Assembly: GCF_003628145.1 (NCBI RefSeq)
Contig: NZ_RBZV01000001.1
Span: 310,001-374,000, forward strand
Reading direction: 5' to 3'
Origin: Trinickia fusca
GTDB taxonomy: Bacteria; Pseudomonadota; Gammaproteobacteria; Burkholderiales; Burkholderiaceae
Length of the DNA stretch: 64,000 nt
Positions 26,051-34,426 of this stretch are shown here, one piece after another. Each line of letters starts with the position of its first letter. Position 1 is the first letter of the stretch. The notes below the pieces were generated by a model, which saw only the letters and a list, made by a program, of their open reading frames with translations, had not been told where the DNA came from and made no database searches. Made by a program: the position numbers and the translations under genes.

Positions 26051-27441
26051 CGCGCCTCCACCCACTGCCGGGTGCCTTCGAGCAGCGGCTGGCGCGGCGA
26101 TGCGGGCAGCAGCGCGCCGTGTGCGTCGACGATGCCCATCGTTTGCAGCCAGGCCTCGAACTCGGGCGCACGGCGCAAGCCCAGCACCTCACGCACGTAG
26201 AGCGCGTCGTGGAAGGACGTGCTTTGGTAGTTCAGCATCACGTCGTCGGCGCCCGGTATGCCCATGATGAAGTTCACGCCGGCTACGCCGAGCAGCGTGA
26301 GCAGATCGTCCATGTCGTCCTGATCGGCCTGTGCATGGTTCGTGTAGCAGATGTCGCAACCCATCGGCACACCGAGGAGCTTGCCGCAGAAATGGTCTTC
26401 GAGGCCCGCGCGCGTGATCTGCTTGCCATCGTACAGATACTCGGGGCCGATGAAGCCCACTACGGTGTTCGTGAGCAGCGGGGCGAAGCGTCGCGCGACC
26501 GCATAGGCGCGCGCCTCGCAGGTCTGCTGATCGACGCCGTGATGCGCATCGGCCGACAGCGCGCTGCCCTGGCCGGTCTCGAAGTACATCACGTTGTCGC
26601 CGACGGTGCCGCGCTTGAGCGAGCGTGCCGCGTCGCGCGCCTCTTCGAGCAGCGAGAGCGAAATGCCGAAGCCCGCGTTGGCCTTTTCGGTGCCGGCGAT
26701 CGACTGGAACACCAGATCGACGGGCGCGCCGCGCTCGATCGCCGCGATCGTGTTCGTGACATGCGTGAGCACGCACGATTGCGTAGGCACGTCGTAGCGC
26801 TGGCGGAACTCGTCGATCATCTCGAGGAGTCGCGTGATCGCTTGCAGGCTGTCGGTGGCCGGATTGATGCCGATGACCGCGTCGCCGCAGCCGTACATGA
26901 GCCCGTCGAGCATCGATGCGGCGATGCCCTTGACGTCGTCGGTCGGGTGATTCGGTTGCAGGCGCACGGCCAGGCGTCCGGGCAGTCCGATCGTGTTGCG
27001 AAAGCGCGTGACGACGGGGCGCTTGCGCGCGACGGCGATGAGATCCTGGTTGCGCATGAGTTTGGAGACAGCCGCGACCATCTCGGGCGTGAGGCCTCCG
27101 GCGATGCGCACGAGCGCATCGGTGCCGGTGGTGCCGGCGAGCAGCCAGTCGCGGAAATCGCCGACGGTCAGATGGGCAATCTCGGCGAAGGCGTTCGCAT
27201 CGTGCGTATCGACGATCAGACGGGTGACTTCGTCGCTTTCGTAGGGGATCAGCGCGTCGTCGAGGAACGTGCGCAGCGGTACGCAGGCGAGCGCCATCTT
27301 GGCCGCGACGCGCTCCTCCTCACGTTCGGCGGCGATACCGGCGAGCTGATCGCCCGAGCGCAGCGGGCTGGCCTTGGCGAGCAGCGTCTTGAGATCGGCG
27401 AAGCGGTAAGTGCGCGTGCCGATTCGCTCCGTATAGCTCAT
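26047..27441 (-). CDS. eutB: Ethanolamine ammonia-lyase large (heavy) subunit
   Basis: 464-residue TIM-barrel catalytic subunit. Typical segments: TYRFADLKTLLAKASPLRSG at the start, RNTIGLPGRLAVRLQPNHPT, GDAVIGINPATDS and GFIGPEYLYDGKQI. Start ATG 27441 has GGAG 10 nt upstream; an in-frame ATG at 27456 has no site. It lies 96 bp after the permease gene and overlaps eutC by four bases. As no cobalamin riboswitch is seen, cofactor-dependent control most likely runs through the EutR-like regulator. Confidence 0.96.
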   Translation of the reverse strand: MSYTERIGTRTYRFADLKTLLAKASPLRSGDQLAGIAAEREEERVAAKMALACVPLRTFLDDALIPYESDEVTRLIVDTHDANAFAEIAHLTVGDFRDWLLAGTTGTDALVRIAGGLTPEMVAAVSKLMRNQDLIAVARKRPVVTRFRNTIGLPGRLAVRLQPNHPTDDVKGIAASMLDGLMYGCGDAVIGINPATDSLQAITRLLEMIDEFRQRYDVPTQSCVLTHVTNTIAAIERGAPVDLVFQSIAGTEKANAGFGISLSLLEEARDAARSLKRGTVGDNVMYFETGQGSALSADAHHGVDQQTCEARAYAVARRFAPLLTNTVVGFIGPEYLYDGKQITRAGLEDHFCGKLLGVPMGCDICYTNHAQADQDDMDDLLTLLGVAGVNFIMGIPGADDVMLNYQSTSFHDALYVREVLGLRRAPEFEAWLQTMGIVDAHGALLPASPRQPLLEGTRQWVEAR

Positions 27442-27537
27442 GCTTGGGTGCTCCACATCGTCGCGTGGCGATCGCCAACGTAGCGCAAGCGCGGCCGGTG
27501 CGCGAGGCGCTTGCCGCCCCCGGGCCGCGTGGCGGAC

Positions 27538-28941
27538 TCATTCTTCCAGCAGTGCGTCGGTCGGCGCGAGCGCGCGCTGCTCGCGCGTCGTCAGGAAATA
27601 ACCATAGCCGAGCGCGACGAAGACCGCAAAGACGATCGCCACCTGCCAATTGAAGTAAATCATGGTCGCGAGCGAGACCACGGCCGCGAACAGCGCGAAC
27701 GCCGGGAAGTACGGAAACAGCGGCGCGCGGAATGGCCGCTCCAGGTGGGGCTCGGCGCGGCGCAGCTTGAACAGCGCGAGCATGCTGACGATGTACATGA
27801 CGATCGCGCCGAAGACCGACATCGTCACGATGTTGGCCGTGAGCGTCTGGCCCGCGAACTGGACCAGCTCGTCGCTGTAGATGGCGGCGATGCCGATCAC
27901 GCCGCCCGCGATGATGGCGCGATGCGGGGTCTTGAAGCGCGGATGCACCTTCGCGAGCCAATCGGGCAGATAGCCGGCACGCGCGAGCGCGAAGATCTGC
28001 CGCGAGTAGCCGAGGATGATCCCGTGAAACGACGCGACGAGGCCGAACAGGCCGAGCCACACGAGCATGTGCATCCAGCCGCTGTGTTCGCCGACGATGT
28101 ACTTCATCGCTTGCGGCAGCGGGTCGTTGATGTTCGAGAGGCGGGTCCAGTCGCCGGCGCCGCCCGCGAACACCATGACGCCGATCGCCAGCACCACGAG
28201 CGTGAGAATGCCCGTCACGTAGGCGATCGGAATCGAGCGCTTGGGTTGCTTGGCTTCCTCGGCGGCCATCGCGACGCCTTCGATGGCCAGGAAGAACCAG
28301 ATCGCGAACGGGATGGCCGCGAAGATGCCGTGCCAGGTGCCGACGCTGAAGTGCTCGGCACCGGCCCAGCCGCCCTTGGCGAAATGGGCCCACTGAAAGC
28401 CCGGTGAGACGACGCCCATGAAGACGAGCAGTTCGAAGATCGCGAGCAGCGTCACGCACAGCTCGAAGGCGGCCGCGACCTGCACGCCGACGATATTGAG
28501 CGCCATGAACACCAGATAGGCAGCCATGGCCGCATGCTTGGGCTCGAGACCTGGAAACTGCACGTGCAAATAGGCGCCGATCGCGAGCGCGATGGCAGGC
28601 GGCGCGAACACGAACTCGACCAGCGTCGCTACGCCCGCAACGTAGCCGCCCACCGGCCCGAAGGCATGGCGTGCATACGCGAACGGGCCGCCCGCGTGCG
28701 GGATCGAGGTCGTGAGTTCGGTGAAGCTGAAAATGAACGTCGTGTACATCGCGGCGATGAACAGCGCGGTGACGACGAAGCCGAGCGTGCCGGCGCTGGC
28801 CCAGCCGTAGCTCCAGCCGAAGTACTCGCCCGAGATGACGAGCCCGACGGCGATACCCCACAACTGCCAGGTGCCGAGCGTCTGCTTGAGTTCATGGTGC
28901 GTGATGACACCTGCAGGCCGGTCTGTCGATGTTGCTCCCAT
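27538..28941 (-). CDS. eat: Ethanolamine permease (APC superfamily)
   Basis: 467-residue transporter with about 12 membrane helices. It has the APC-type N-terminal GTWQLWGIAVGLVISGEYFG, the FTELTTSIPHAGGPFAYARH segment and YSRQIFALARAGYLP. The sequence around GEYFGWSYGWASAGT is, from memory, typical of ethanolamine permeases of the Eat/EutP-APC group. Context is decisive: it is the first gene of the eutB-eutC-eutR operon and would import the substrate. The promoter should lie in 28942-29064, where I find no sigma-54 type site. Confidence 0.9.
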   Translation of the reverse strand: MGATSTDRPAGVITHHELKQTLGTWQLWGIAVGLVISGEYFGWSYGWASAGTLGFVVTALFIAAMYTTFIFSFTELTTSIPHAGGPFAYARHAFGPVGGYVAGVATLVEFVFAPPAIALAIGAYLHVQFPGLEPKHAAMAAYLVFMALNIVGVQVAAAFELCVTLLAIFELLVFMGVVSPGFQWAHFAKGGWAGAEHFSVGTWHGIFAAIPFAIWFFLAIEGVAMAAEEAKQPKRSIPIAYVTGILTLVVLAIGVMVFAGGAGDWTRLSNINDPLPQAMKYIVGEHSGWMHMLVWLGLFGLVASFHGIILGYSRQIFALARAGYLPDWLAKVHPRFKTPHRAIIAGGVIGIAAIYSDELVQFAGQTLTANIVTMSVFGAIVMYIVSMLALFKLRRAEPHLERPFRAPLFPYFPAFALFAAVVSLATMIYFNWQVAIVFAVFVALGYGYFLTTREQRALAPTDALLEE

Positions 28942-29064
28942 CGGAATCTCCCCTGATATCGCTGCGCGGTGCAGCCTGAACGAGAAAGGTTCGTTCGATG
29001 GTAGTGAGCCATATATCGGGGGCGTTATCGAAAATCGGCAAATCTCCGTGCCCGGTGCGCGAGC

Positions 29065-30846
29065 TTACGAGGGGCTGACGATGGCGTCGTCCGCATCGCA
29101 CATCACGCGATCGCGTCCGACCACCTTCGCTTCGTAGAGCAAACGATCGGCGCGTTTGAGGAGCAGCGCCAGATCGGGCTGCTCGGGCGCATGGGCACCG
29201 GTGACGGCGACGCCGAAGCTCGCCGTCATGCGGCAGCCGGTGCCGTCGTCGGTCGACACATAGGCCTCGCCGATGCTCGCGCGCATCCGCTCGGCCAGCG
29301 CGCGGGCGTCCTCGGGAGCGCGTACGCGCGTCATGATCGCGAACTCTTCGCCGCCGATCCGCGCGACGATATCCGACTGGCGCCAGTGCGTGCGGCACAG
29401 CGTGGCGATCGTGCGCAACGCCTCGTCGCCGACCGCGTGCCCGTAGGTATCGTTGATGGTCTTGAAGTGGTCGACGTCGAACATCACGAGCGCGAAGTGG
29501 GGCAGGCCTGTGTCGGTGCGGCTGCACAGCTCGCGGGCGCGGCTCTCGAACGCGCGACGGTTCAGCAGTTGGGTCAGCGAATCGGTCTCGGCCATGTGCG
29601 CGAGCTCCTGCATCAGCTGCGCGCGCTCGATCTCGAGTTGCATGCGCTTTTCGCTGTTGGCCTTGAGCACGCGGATCGCATCGAACATGTTGCGGATTTC
29701 CTCGCGCGTGAACGAAGAGGGGATCTCGGTCGTCAAGTCGCCTTTCGCGATGGCGCGGATCGCGCGTGTGGCCGAAATGAAAGGGGTGATGACGTCGCGC
29801 CGGAATTTGAAGATCATCCAGACGAAGGCGGCCAGAATCAGCGCCTCGCCGGCGGCCGTGCCGACGACTGCGGCGAGTGCGGCGTCGCGGTTGCGGCGCA
29901 GCTCGTCGTGCGAGCGTTCGAGCACGTCGTCGCGGAACACGGAGATCGGGTGCATCGTCGGCACATATTGCTCGGCGAATTCGCCGGTCGTGGTCGCGAC
30001 GCCGCCGGCCTCGTCCGCGAGCGCTTGCACGGTGTCGACGTAGCGTTGGCCGTCGCCGAAATACAGCGTGTTCATCGCGGTATAGGGCGTGTTCGACAGC
30101 ATGAGGCGGTCGACCATGCGCGCGTCGATCATGTCATGCAGTTGATCGATGCGGCCGCGCGTGCGCTCGATCTCGAAGCGCTCGGCGTTCGTGAGCGGCC
30201 GGTGCATCGCCAGCGCGCTCGTGAAGCGTGAGCCCAGTTGCCCGGCCTGCTCGCGCAGATCGGCAGCCAGGCGGGCAATGATCAGACTGTTCAGCGTATT
30301 GGGGGCACCCTGGCCGATGACCGACGTCTGGGCCGTTGCGACCGGAAGAAACTCGGGCACCAGCGCGATCATGCGGTCGACGGCATTCTGCACGGCCCAG
30401 TCGCCCCGGGACGTGCGCGGCAGGCGCGCGAGCCGGTCGACGTTCGCGCGCGCCGCGGCAAGATCACGGCGCAGCTTCGTCACGGCCGCGAAATCGTCTG
30501 CGCAGCCCGAGCAGTGTTCGGGGCGCAAGGTGCCGATCAACCGGGCGAGCAAGTTGTCGCTGTCGGCGCGCGCGCGAGCGAGCGCCGCGAGACGGGCCGG
30601 CGGGATCGGCAGGTCCTCGCCGAGTACGCCGTTGGTCGGGCCGCGTTCGGCCGACACCTTTTCCATCGACAGCAGGGTCGCCTGGACGGCATGGAAGCGG
30701 ATGGCGGACGTATTGGCGGCACGATAGGCGAACCACTCGTGCACGAGAAGCCAGTAGGACAACGAAAGGATCGGTACGAGGGCGAGTGCGACGCTGACGC
30801 CGAAGCGCCTGCTCACCGGCATTCCGGGCAACAAGATCTTGATCAT
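29065..30846 (-). CDS. Membrane-bound diguanylate cyclase (HAMP-GGDEF)
   Basis: 593-residue c-di-GMP synthase. An N-terminal TM segment (SVALALVPILSLSYWLLV), a ~300-residue periplasmic sensor, a second TM (LILAAFVWMIF), a HAMP linker (ITPFISATRAIRAIAKGDL) and a coiled coil lead to a GGDEF domain. The active site is GGEEF in RIGGEEFAIM, and MFDVDHFKTINDTYGHAVGD has the metal and GTP contacts. No EAL domain and no obvious RxxD inhibitory site directly before GGEEF. ATG 30846 is the start nearest to the first TM. The signal sensed is unknown. It is a single gene. Confidence 0.93.
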   Translation of the reverse strand: MIKILLPGMPVSRRFGVSVALALVPILSLSYWLLVHEWFAYRAANTSAIRFHAVQATLLSMEKVSAERGPTNGVLGEDLPIPPARLAALARARADSDNLLARLIGTLRPEHCSGCADDFAAVTKLRRDLAAARANVDRLARLPRTSRGDWAVQNAVDRMIALVPEFLPVATAQTSVIGQGAPNTLNSLIIARLAADLREQAGQLGSRFTSALAMHRPLTNAERFEIERTRGRIDQLHDMIDARMVDRLMLSNTPYTAMNTLYFGDGQRYVDTVQALADEAGGVATTTGEFAEQYVPTMHPISVFRDDVLERSHDELRRNRDAALAAVVGTAAGEALILAAFVWMIFKFRRDVITPFISATRAIRAIAKGDLTTEIPSSFTREEIRNMFDAIRVLKANSEKRMQLEIERAQLMQELAHMAETDSLTQLLNRRAFESRARELCSRTDTGLPHFALVMFDVDHFKTINDTYGHAVGDEALRTIATLCRTHWRQSDIVARIGGEEFAIMTRVRAPEDARALAERMRASIGEAYVSTDDGTGCRMTASFGVAVTGAHAPEQPDLALLLKRADRLLYEAKVVGRDRVMCDADDAIVSPS

Positions 30847-30920
30847 GGTGGGTCCGGCCGGCACGCGCGACACGCGCAACGGCTTTATTGCTTGGCGATG
30901 CAGCGCAAGGCACGGACATC

Positions 30921-30952
30921 GGGGTGCTCGCCCGAGATTCGGCGAGCACCCC
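30921..30952. promoter_or_regulatory. Perfect 12-bp inverted repeat upstream of the diguanylate cyclase gene
   Basis: GGGGTGCTCGCC (30921-30932) and GGCGAGCACCCC (30941-30952) are separated by 8 nt. On the minus strand it lies between the small ORF stop and the cyclase start, about 75 bp before the latter. No T-run on either side, so it is either an operator, an mRNA hairpin or a Rho-type end. Confidence 0.5.
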
Positions 30953-30989
30953 GTAGCTTATCGGCAAACGCGCGCGGATTCTTTACTAT

Positions 30990-31175
30990 TCAGGCACTAA
31001 GCGTTTTTCCGGATGCCGCGTTCGGGGAGATGTGGGTAGGAGCGGGGGCTTGCGGAAGGCTGCCAGGTGCCGATCGCATGTAGCACGAGGTCGCGCGTGT
31101 GCGGCCTGGCGAGGTGATCTCGACGAGGCCGCGGCCCGGCGTCTGCACAGGCAGACGATCAGGCAGCTGGCGCAT
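30990..31175 (-). CDS. Small hypothetical protein, 61 residues
   Basis: An ORF supported mainly by a strong ribosome-binding site: TAGGAGGAA lies 6-9 nt upstream of ATG 31175. Most codons, especially in the first half, end in G or C like real genes here. The product is polar and Pro/Arg-rich (MRQLPDRLPVQTPGRGLVEI at the start), with no signal peptide or membrane helix. I recognise no family, and the evidence is short of proof. Confidence 0.45.
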   Translation of the reverse strand: MRQLPDRLPVQTPGRGLVEITSPGRTRATSCYMRSAPGSLPQAPAPTHISPNAASGKTLSA

Positions 31176-31278
31176 GGAAATTTCCTCCTACGATTGCGCG
31201 GCGTGCGCTGCCGACGGAGGTTCGCCCCCTGTTCGTGGGAGCGAACTCGCACCCTAGGCGATAAGAACGCGCAGCGTT

Positions 31279-31866
31279 TCAATACCGCGAGAGCTGGCCG
31301 CCGTCGACGCGGACGCGGTCGCCGGGCCGCAGATCGCCGGGGCTCGGCATGTCGAACGAGCGCGACGTCCCGTCGTTCAACTGCACGTCGACGCGATAGC
31401 CGGCCGTTTGCTGGCCGAGTTGCTGGCCGAGCTGATTACCCGCGACGGCACCGCCGAGCGCGCCGATGACGGTGGCTGCGTCGCGTCCGTGGCCGCGTCC
31501 GACCTGGTTGCCGAGCACACCGCCCACGAGGGCGCCAACGACCGTGCCTGCTACGCCCGACGGGCTCGTGGCGCCGCCGATCGGTTGCACGGCCACGATC
31601 GTGCCGTACACCGGGGCGTACGGCTGGTACGAGGACTGTCCTTGGTCATAAGCCGGCTGAGGAGCGTAAGCGGGCTGTGAGTAGGCGGGTTGGGCATAGG
31701 CCGGCTGCGGCTGTGCATAAGCCGGCTGCGCGTACTGCGGTTGCGGCGCCGCATATCCCGGATACGACGCATACGGATTCGGTGCCACGCACGCGCTTAG
31801 CGACAGCGCTAAACCAGCAGCCAGGGGAAGAAGCACAGCGGTCTTGGTGAGGGTGAGGCGCGTCAT
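31279..31866 (-). CDS. Glycine-zipper 2TM outer-membrane lipoprotein (SlyB/Pcp-like)
   Basis: 195-residue lipoprotein with lipobox LSAC at about residue 26. Residues ~35-85 are a low-complexity tract built from QPAYAQP/QPAYS repeats. The glycine-zipper module follows (VAGTVVGALVGGVLGNQVGR, then ALGGAVAGNQLGQQLGQQ), then a small beta domain (VDVQLNDGTSRSFDMPSPGD to the end). SlyB-type proteins are abundant outer-membrane lipoproteins linked to envelope stability. Start ATG 31866 gives a normal signal. The Tyr/Pro/Gln repeat tract is unusual for this family and may vary between strains. Confidence 0.9.
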   Translation of the reverse strand: MTRLTLTKTAVLLPLAAGLALSLSACVAPNPYASYPGYAAPQPQYAQPAYAQPQPAYAQPAYSQPAYAPQPAYDQGQSSYQPYAPVYGTIVAVQPIGGATSPSGVAGTVVGALVGGVLGNQVGRGHGRDAATVIGALGGAVAGNQLGQQLGQQTAGYRVDVQLNDGTSRSFDMPSPGDLRPGDRVRVDGGQLSRY

Positions 31867-32754
31867 GGCAAGTCTCGACATCCGGTGGGTTCGTGGAGCG
31901 CGGGATCGGGCCCGCTTGGAAATCCGGCGTGAGTATAGAAAAAGCCGACCGTCGTGTATGCGAGGCGCTGCGTAACAGTCTGTAAAGTCTGTTGCCGCGC
32001 AACTATGTATGACGCGCGCTGCGCGTGAGGAAGCGGTCTTGTCGGCAGTGCGGATGGTGTCGAAGCGGGGCGGCGATTATGAGGAGGCCGAAGCGACCCG
32101 TATCGAAGTGCTTGAAGAGCCGCCGTTGCCGGTGCCGTGACCGACACGTTCGTGATCGACCCGGCCAGGAATAAATAGCGCCGCGCACGCTCGCTCGAGA
32201 AGCGGGCGCCGCGCGGCAAAAGCCGTCTGCATTCCGACGCTGGATCGGGGTCTTCAAGCAGACGGGACACGACGCGTTCGGCGTGTGCCGGTAGGGAACG
32301 TTGTCGACGATCGCGGCCCTGGGGCCATCGTGAGGTCGAGCGTTGAGCTGCGGCGGGCGCACACCTTGACGCGGTGCGCCCGCTCAAAAATCGGGAGGCG
32401 GCCCTGCGTGGCGAAGCATCGCGCTTCGCCACGCAGGCCTTGCCTCATCACACTGGACAGCCACGGGTGGTCTCGTTCAAACATCCGTGGCTATGCCGGG
32501 ACCGATGCTCGCAACATCGGCGCCGGTTGGTCCTGCCCTCGGCTAACCTTTCCTTCCTTACGTTGGGTGCCGGGGAGCGTCGCTCCAGGGTTTTTGTTCT
32601 TCCGGCGGAAAAGTTGCGCGAGGGACAATGTATCGCTGAGAATGTGACGCGTCAAGCAATATATAGTCGATATTCTCGCTGATGTTGCGCGCCGCGCAAT
32701 TTAAGCGTACGTTGTGTACCTCTAAAAGAACAGCGCGAGGAGGCACGCGAAAAC
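31867..32754. other. 888-bp intergenic region with a hairpin cluster
   Basis: No protein gene can be supported on either strand; the open frames here have poor start sites and unlikely composition. The left 150 bp should hold the lipoprotein promoter. The centre has three hairpins (32353-32492). The right 100 bp includes AT-rich sequence and GAGGAGG before the HTH-receiver gene. Confidence 0.6.
32353..32492. ncRNA. Cluster of three hairpins, possible structured RNA
   Basis: In 140 bp: a perfect 10-bp stem (32353-32362/32374-32383), a perfect 15-bp stem with 5-nt loop (32403-32417/32423-32437) and an 8-bp stem extendable to 11 with one G-U pair (32459-32469/32482-32492). None has a T-run. They could be parts of one structured transcript or decayed repeat elements; direction is unknown. 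Confidence 0.35.
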
Positions 32755-33600
32755 ATGGGCACCGACGACCTGCAGATCAGTCAACGGGTAAGGGAGCTGA
32801 TGGACGCTCATGGTGTACCGAAGCGCAGTCAGGCGAAGGAGTTGGCGCGCATTCTCGCGATCAGCTACTCGGCCGCCACGCGCAAGATCAAAGGGCAACT
32901 GCCGTGGAAGCTCGAGCAGATAGGCGAGGTGGCGAGCGCTTTCGGCGAGCCGGCCAGCGTGCTGCTGGGCGCTGCAACGACTCAGGAAGGCGGCCTCGCG
33001 GGCACGGCGCAAGAGGGGCAGTTCGTCGTCGGCGGACGACGTTTCGCTTGCCTGCTGTGGCGTGCAGAGGCCTTGGATGCGAGGCCGGCCGGCGGCGATC
33101 TCGTGGCCGTCGACGAGGCGGGGCAGTGGCTCGTGTATCCGGTTCAGGATGCGCCAACGGGGGGGCAGCGCTTCGACGTCGAGCGCATCGAGATCGTGGG
33201 GCGCCATGCCGAGGCCGACAAGCCTCTGATCGCGGTCGTCGACGACAGCCACGACATCGCCGAATCGATCTGCGATTACTTCAACGCGCGCGGCTTGCGT
33301 GCCCAGCCTTATTACGGACTCCAGAGCTTTCGCGAGGCCTTGGAGACCGAGATGTTCGACGGTTTCGTGCTCGACTGGCTGTTTGGCAACGAGACGGCGG
33401 CCGACGTGATCGGGACGATTCGCGAATCGGAAGACGAGGAGGCGCCGATCTTCCTGCTGACCGGTGAACTCGTGACGGGCAATGCCGACGAGAACGACAT
33501 CGCCGGCGTGATCGAGCGTTACGACGTCGCGTGCGTCGAGAAACCCGTGCGTCCTTCGCTGCTGCTGGCCGAGCTCTCGAACAAGCTCGGCGTCAGATAA
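32755..33600 (+). CDS. HTH (BetR-type) protein with C-terminal response-regulator receiver domain
   Basis: 281 residues. The N-terminal ~65 residues form a helix-turn-helix (RSQAKELARILAISYSAATR, then KIKGQLPWKL) that I would place in the BetR/phage-repressor-like group. A middle ~85-residue segment (VVGGRRFACLLWRAEALDAR to EIVGRH) has no known match. Residues ~160-281 are a receiver domain: acidic pair in LIAVVDDSHD, phospho-acceptor Asp in FDGFVLDWLF, Thr in FLLTGE and Lys in CVEKPV. HTH before receiver is the reverse of the usual order. GAGGAGG is 11 nt upstream. It faces a hybrid-kinase operon and could be its output, an inference from position. Confidence 0.85.
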   Translation: MGTDDLQISQRVRELMDAHGVPKRSQAKELARILAISYSAATRKIKGQLPWKLEQIGEVASAFGEPASVLLGAATTQEGGLAGTAQEGQFVVGGRRFACLLWRAEALDARPAGGDLVAVDEAGQWLVYPVQDAPTGGQRFDVERIEIVGRHAEADKPLIAVVDDSHDIAESICDYFNARGLRAQPYYGLQSFREALETEMFDGFVLDWLFGNETAADVIGTIRESEDEEAPIFLLTGELVTGNADENDIAGVIERYDVACVEKPVRPSLLLAELSNKLGVR

Positions 33601-33631
33601 GGGGCGGTTTTACGCGCGTGGCGCCACGCGC

Positions 33632-34426
33632 TCAATGCGTCGCCGGGCCCGCTTCGTCGCGTGGCGCGCGATGCTCGTACAGCACATCCTGATCGACGCG
33701 CCACAGGTTCTGTCCGCCATCGACCACGAAGTCGACGCCGTTGTAGGCCGGGCCCGTCAACAGCTCGATCGCTTCGGCCACGTCCTCGGGTGCCGCAATG
33801 CGGCCCAGCGGCGTCGAGCGCTGACAGGCGTAAAGGAAGTCTTCCTCCGTCTGATCGTCGCTCGGCAGCATGAGGCCCGGATAGACGGCATTGACGCGCA
33901 GTACCGGATGCGTCGAAGTCGCCAGCATCGACGTGAGGTTGCCGAGTCCGACTTTGCCGACCGTGTAGCAGAAGTGGTCGCGGTGGAAGTTGCCCTTGAC
34001 CTTCTGATCGACCACGTTGATGACGACGCCTTGTGTGCCGAGCGCCCTGGCGCGCTCGTAGTAGGCCTTCGTCAGCAGGATCGGCGCGCGATAGTTGACG
34101 GCCAGCGCGAGATCGAGCCGCGCTTCGGAGAAGTCGGGGAAGTGATCTTGCGCGAAGAACGACGCGTTGTTCACGAGCACGTCGAGGCGGCCCAACTGCT
34201 CGTACGTCGCGTCGACGAGCCGGCGCAGGTCGTCGGCGTTCGCGAGATCGGCATGCAACGCGATCGCGCGCTGCCCCATTGCCTCGATCGCGCTCGTCAC
34301 CTCGTGCGCGTCGGCTTGCGACGTTCCATAGTGGACCGCCACGTCATAGCCCTTGCGGCCGAAATACTCGGCAATGCTTCTGCCAGTGCGCTTGGCCGCA
34401 CCAGTCACCAAAGCGACCTTGCTCAT
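33632..34426 (-). CDS. Pteridine reductase/FolM-like SDR oxidoreductase
   Basis: 264-residue SDR. The cofactor loop is TGAAKRTGRSIAEYF, where the Arg replaces a Gly of classical SDRs, a hallmark of pteridine reductases and FolM (dihydromonapterin reductase). NNAS, VVDQKVKG and the catalytic YTVGK follow, and the C-terminal PGLMLPSDDQTEED and FVVDGGQNLW segments agree. Such enzymes use NADPH to reduce dihydropterins to tetrahydropterins. Its start overlaps the kinase stop codon by four bases (ATGA), so it is the last gene of a three-gene operon. It is convergent with the HTH-receiver gene. Confidence 0.83.
   Translation of the reverse strand: MSKVALVTGAAKRTGRSIAEYFGRKGYDVAVHYGTSQADAHEVTSAIEAMGQRAIALHADLANADDLRRLVDATYEQLGRLDVLVNNASFFAQDHFPDFSEARLDLALAVNYRAPILLTKAYYERARALGTQGVVINVVDQKVKGNFHRDHFCYTVGKVGLGNLTSMLATSTHPVLRVNAVYPGLMLPSDDQTEEDFLYACQRSTPLGRIAAPEDVAEAIELLTGPAYNGVDFVVDGGQNLWRVDQDVLYEHRAPRDEAGPATH

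Larger units (their letters stand above)
30847..31278. other. Intergenic region with a small ORF and a long palindrome
   Basis: 432 bp. It contains the 61-codon ORF at 30990-31175 (minus) and the perfect inverted repeat at 30921-30952. The remaining parts show nothing I can support. Confidence 0.55.

Noticed and set aside
28942-29064. Sigma-54 promoter or cobalamin riboswitch upstream of the ethanolamine operon
   Set aside because: No TGGC-N-TTGC pair with correct spacing and no B12-box-like sequence; the leader is also too short for a cobalamin riboswitch.
32374-32682. Short ORFs of about 100 codons across the hairpin cluster
   Set aside because: They translate the inverted repeats, lack start signals and show no domain.
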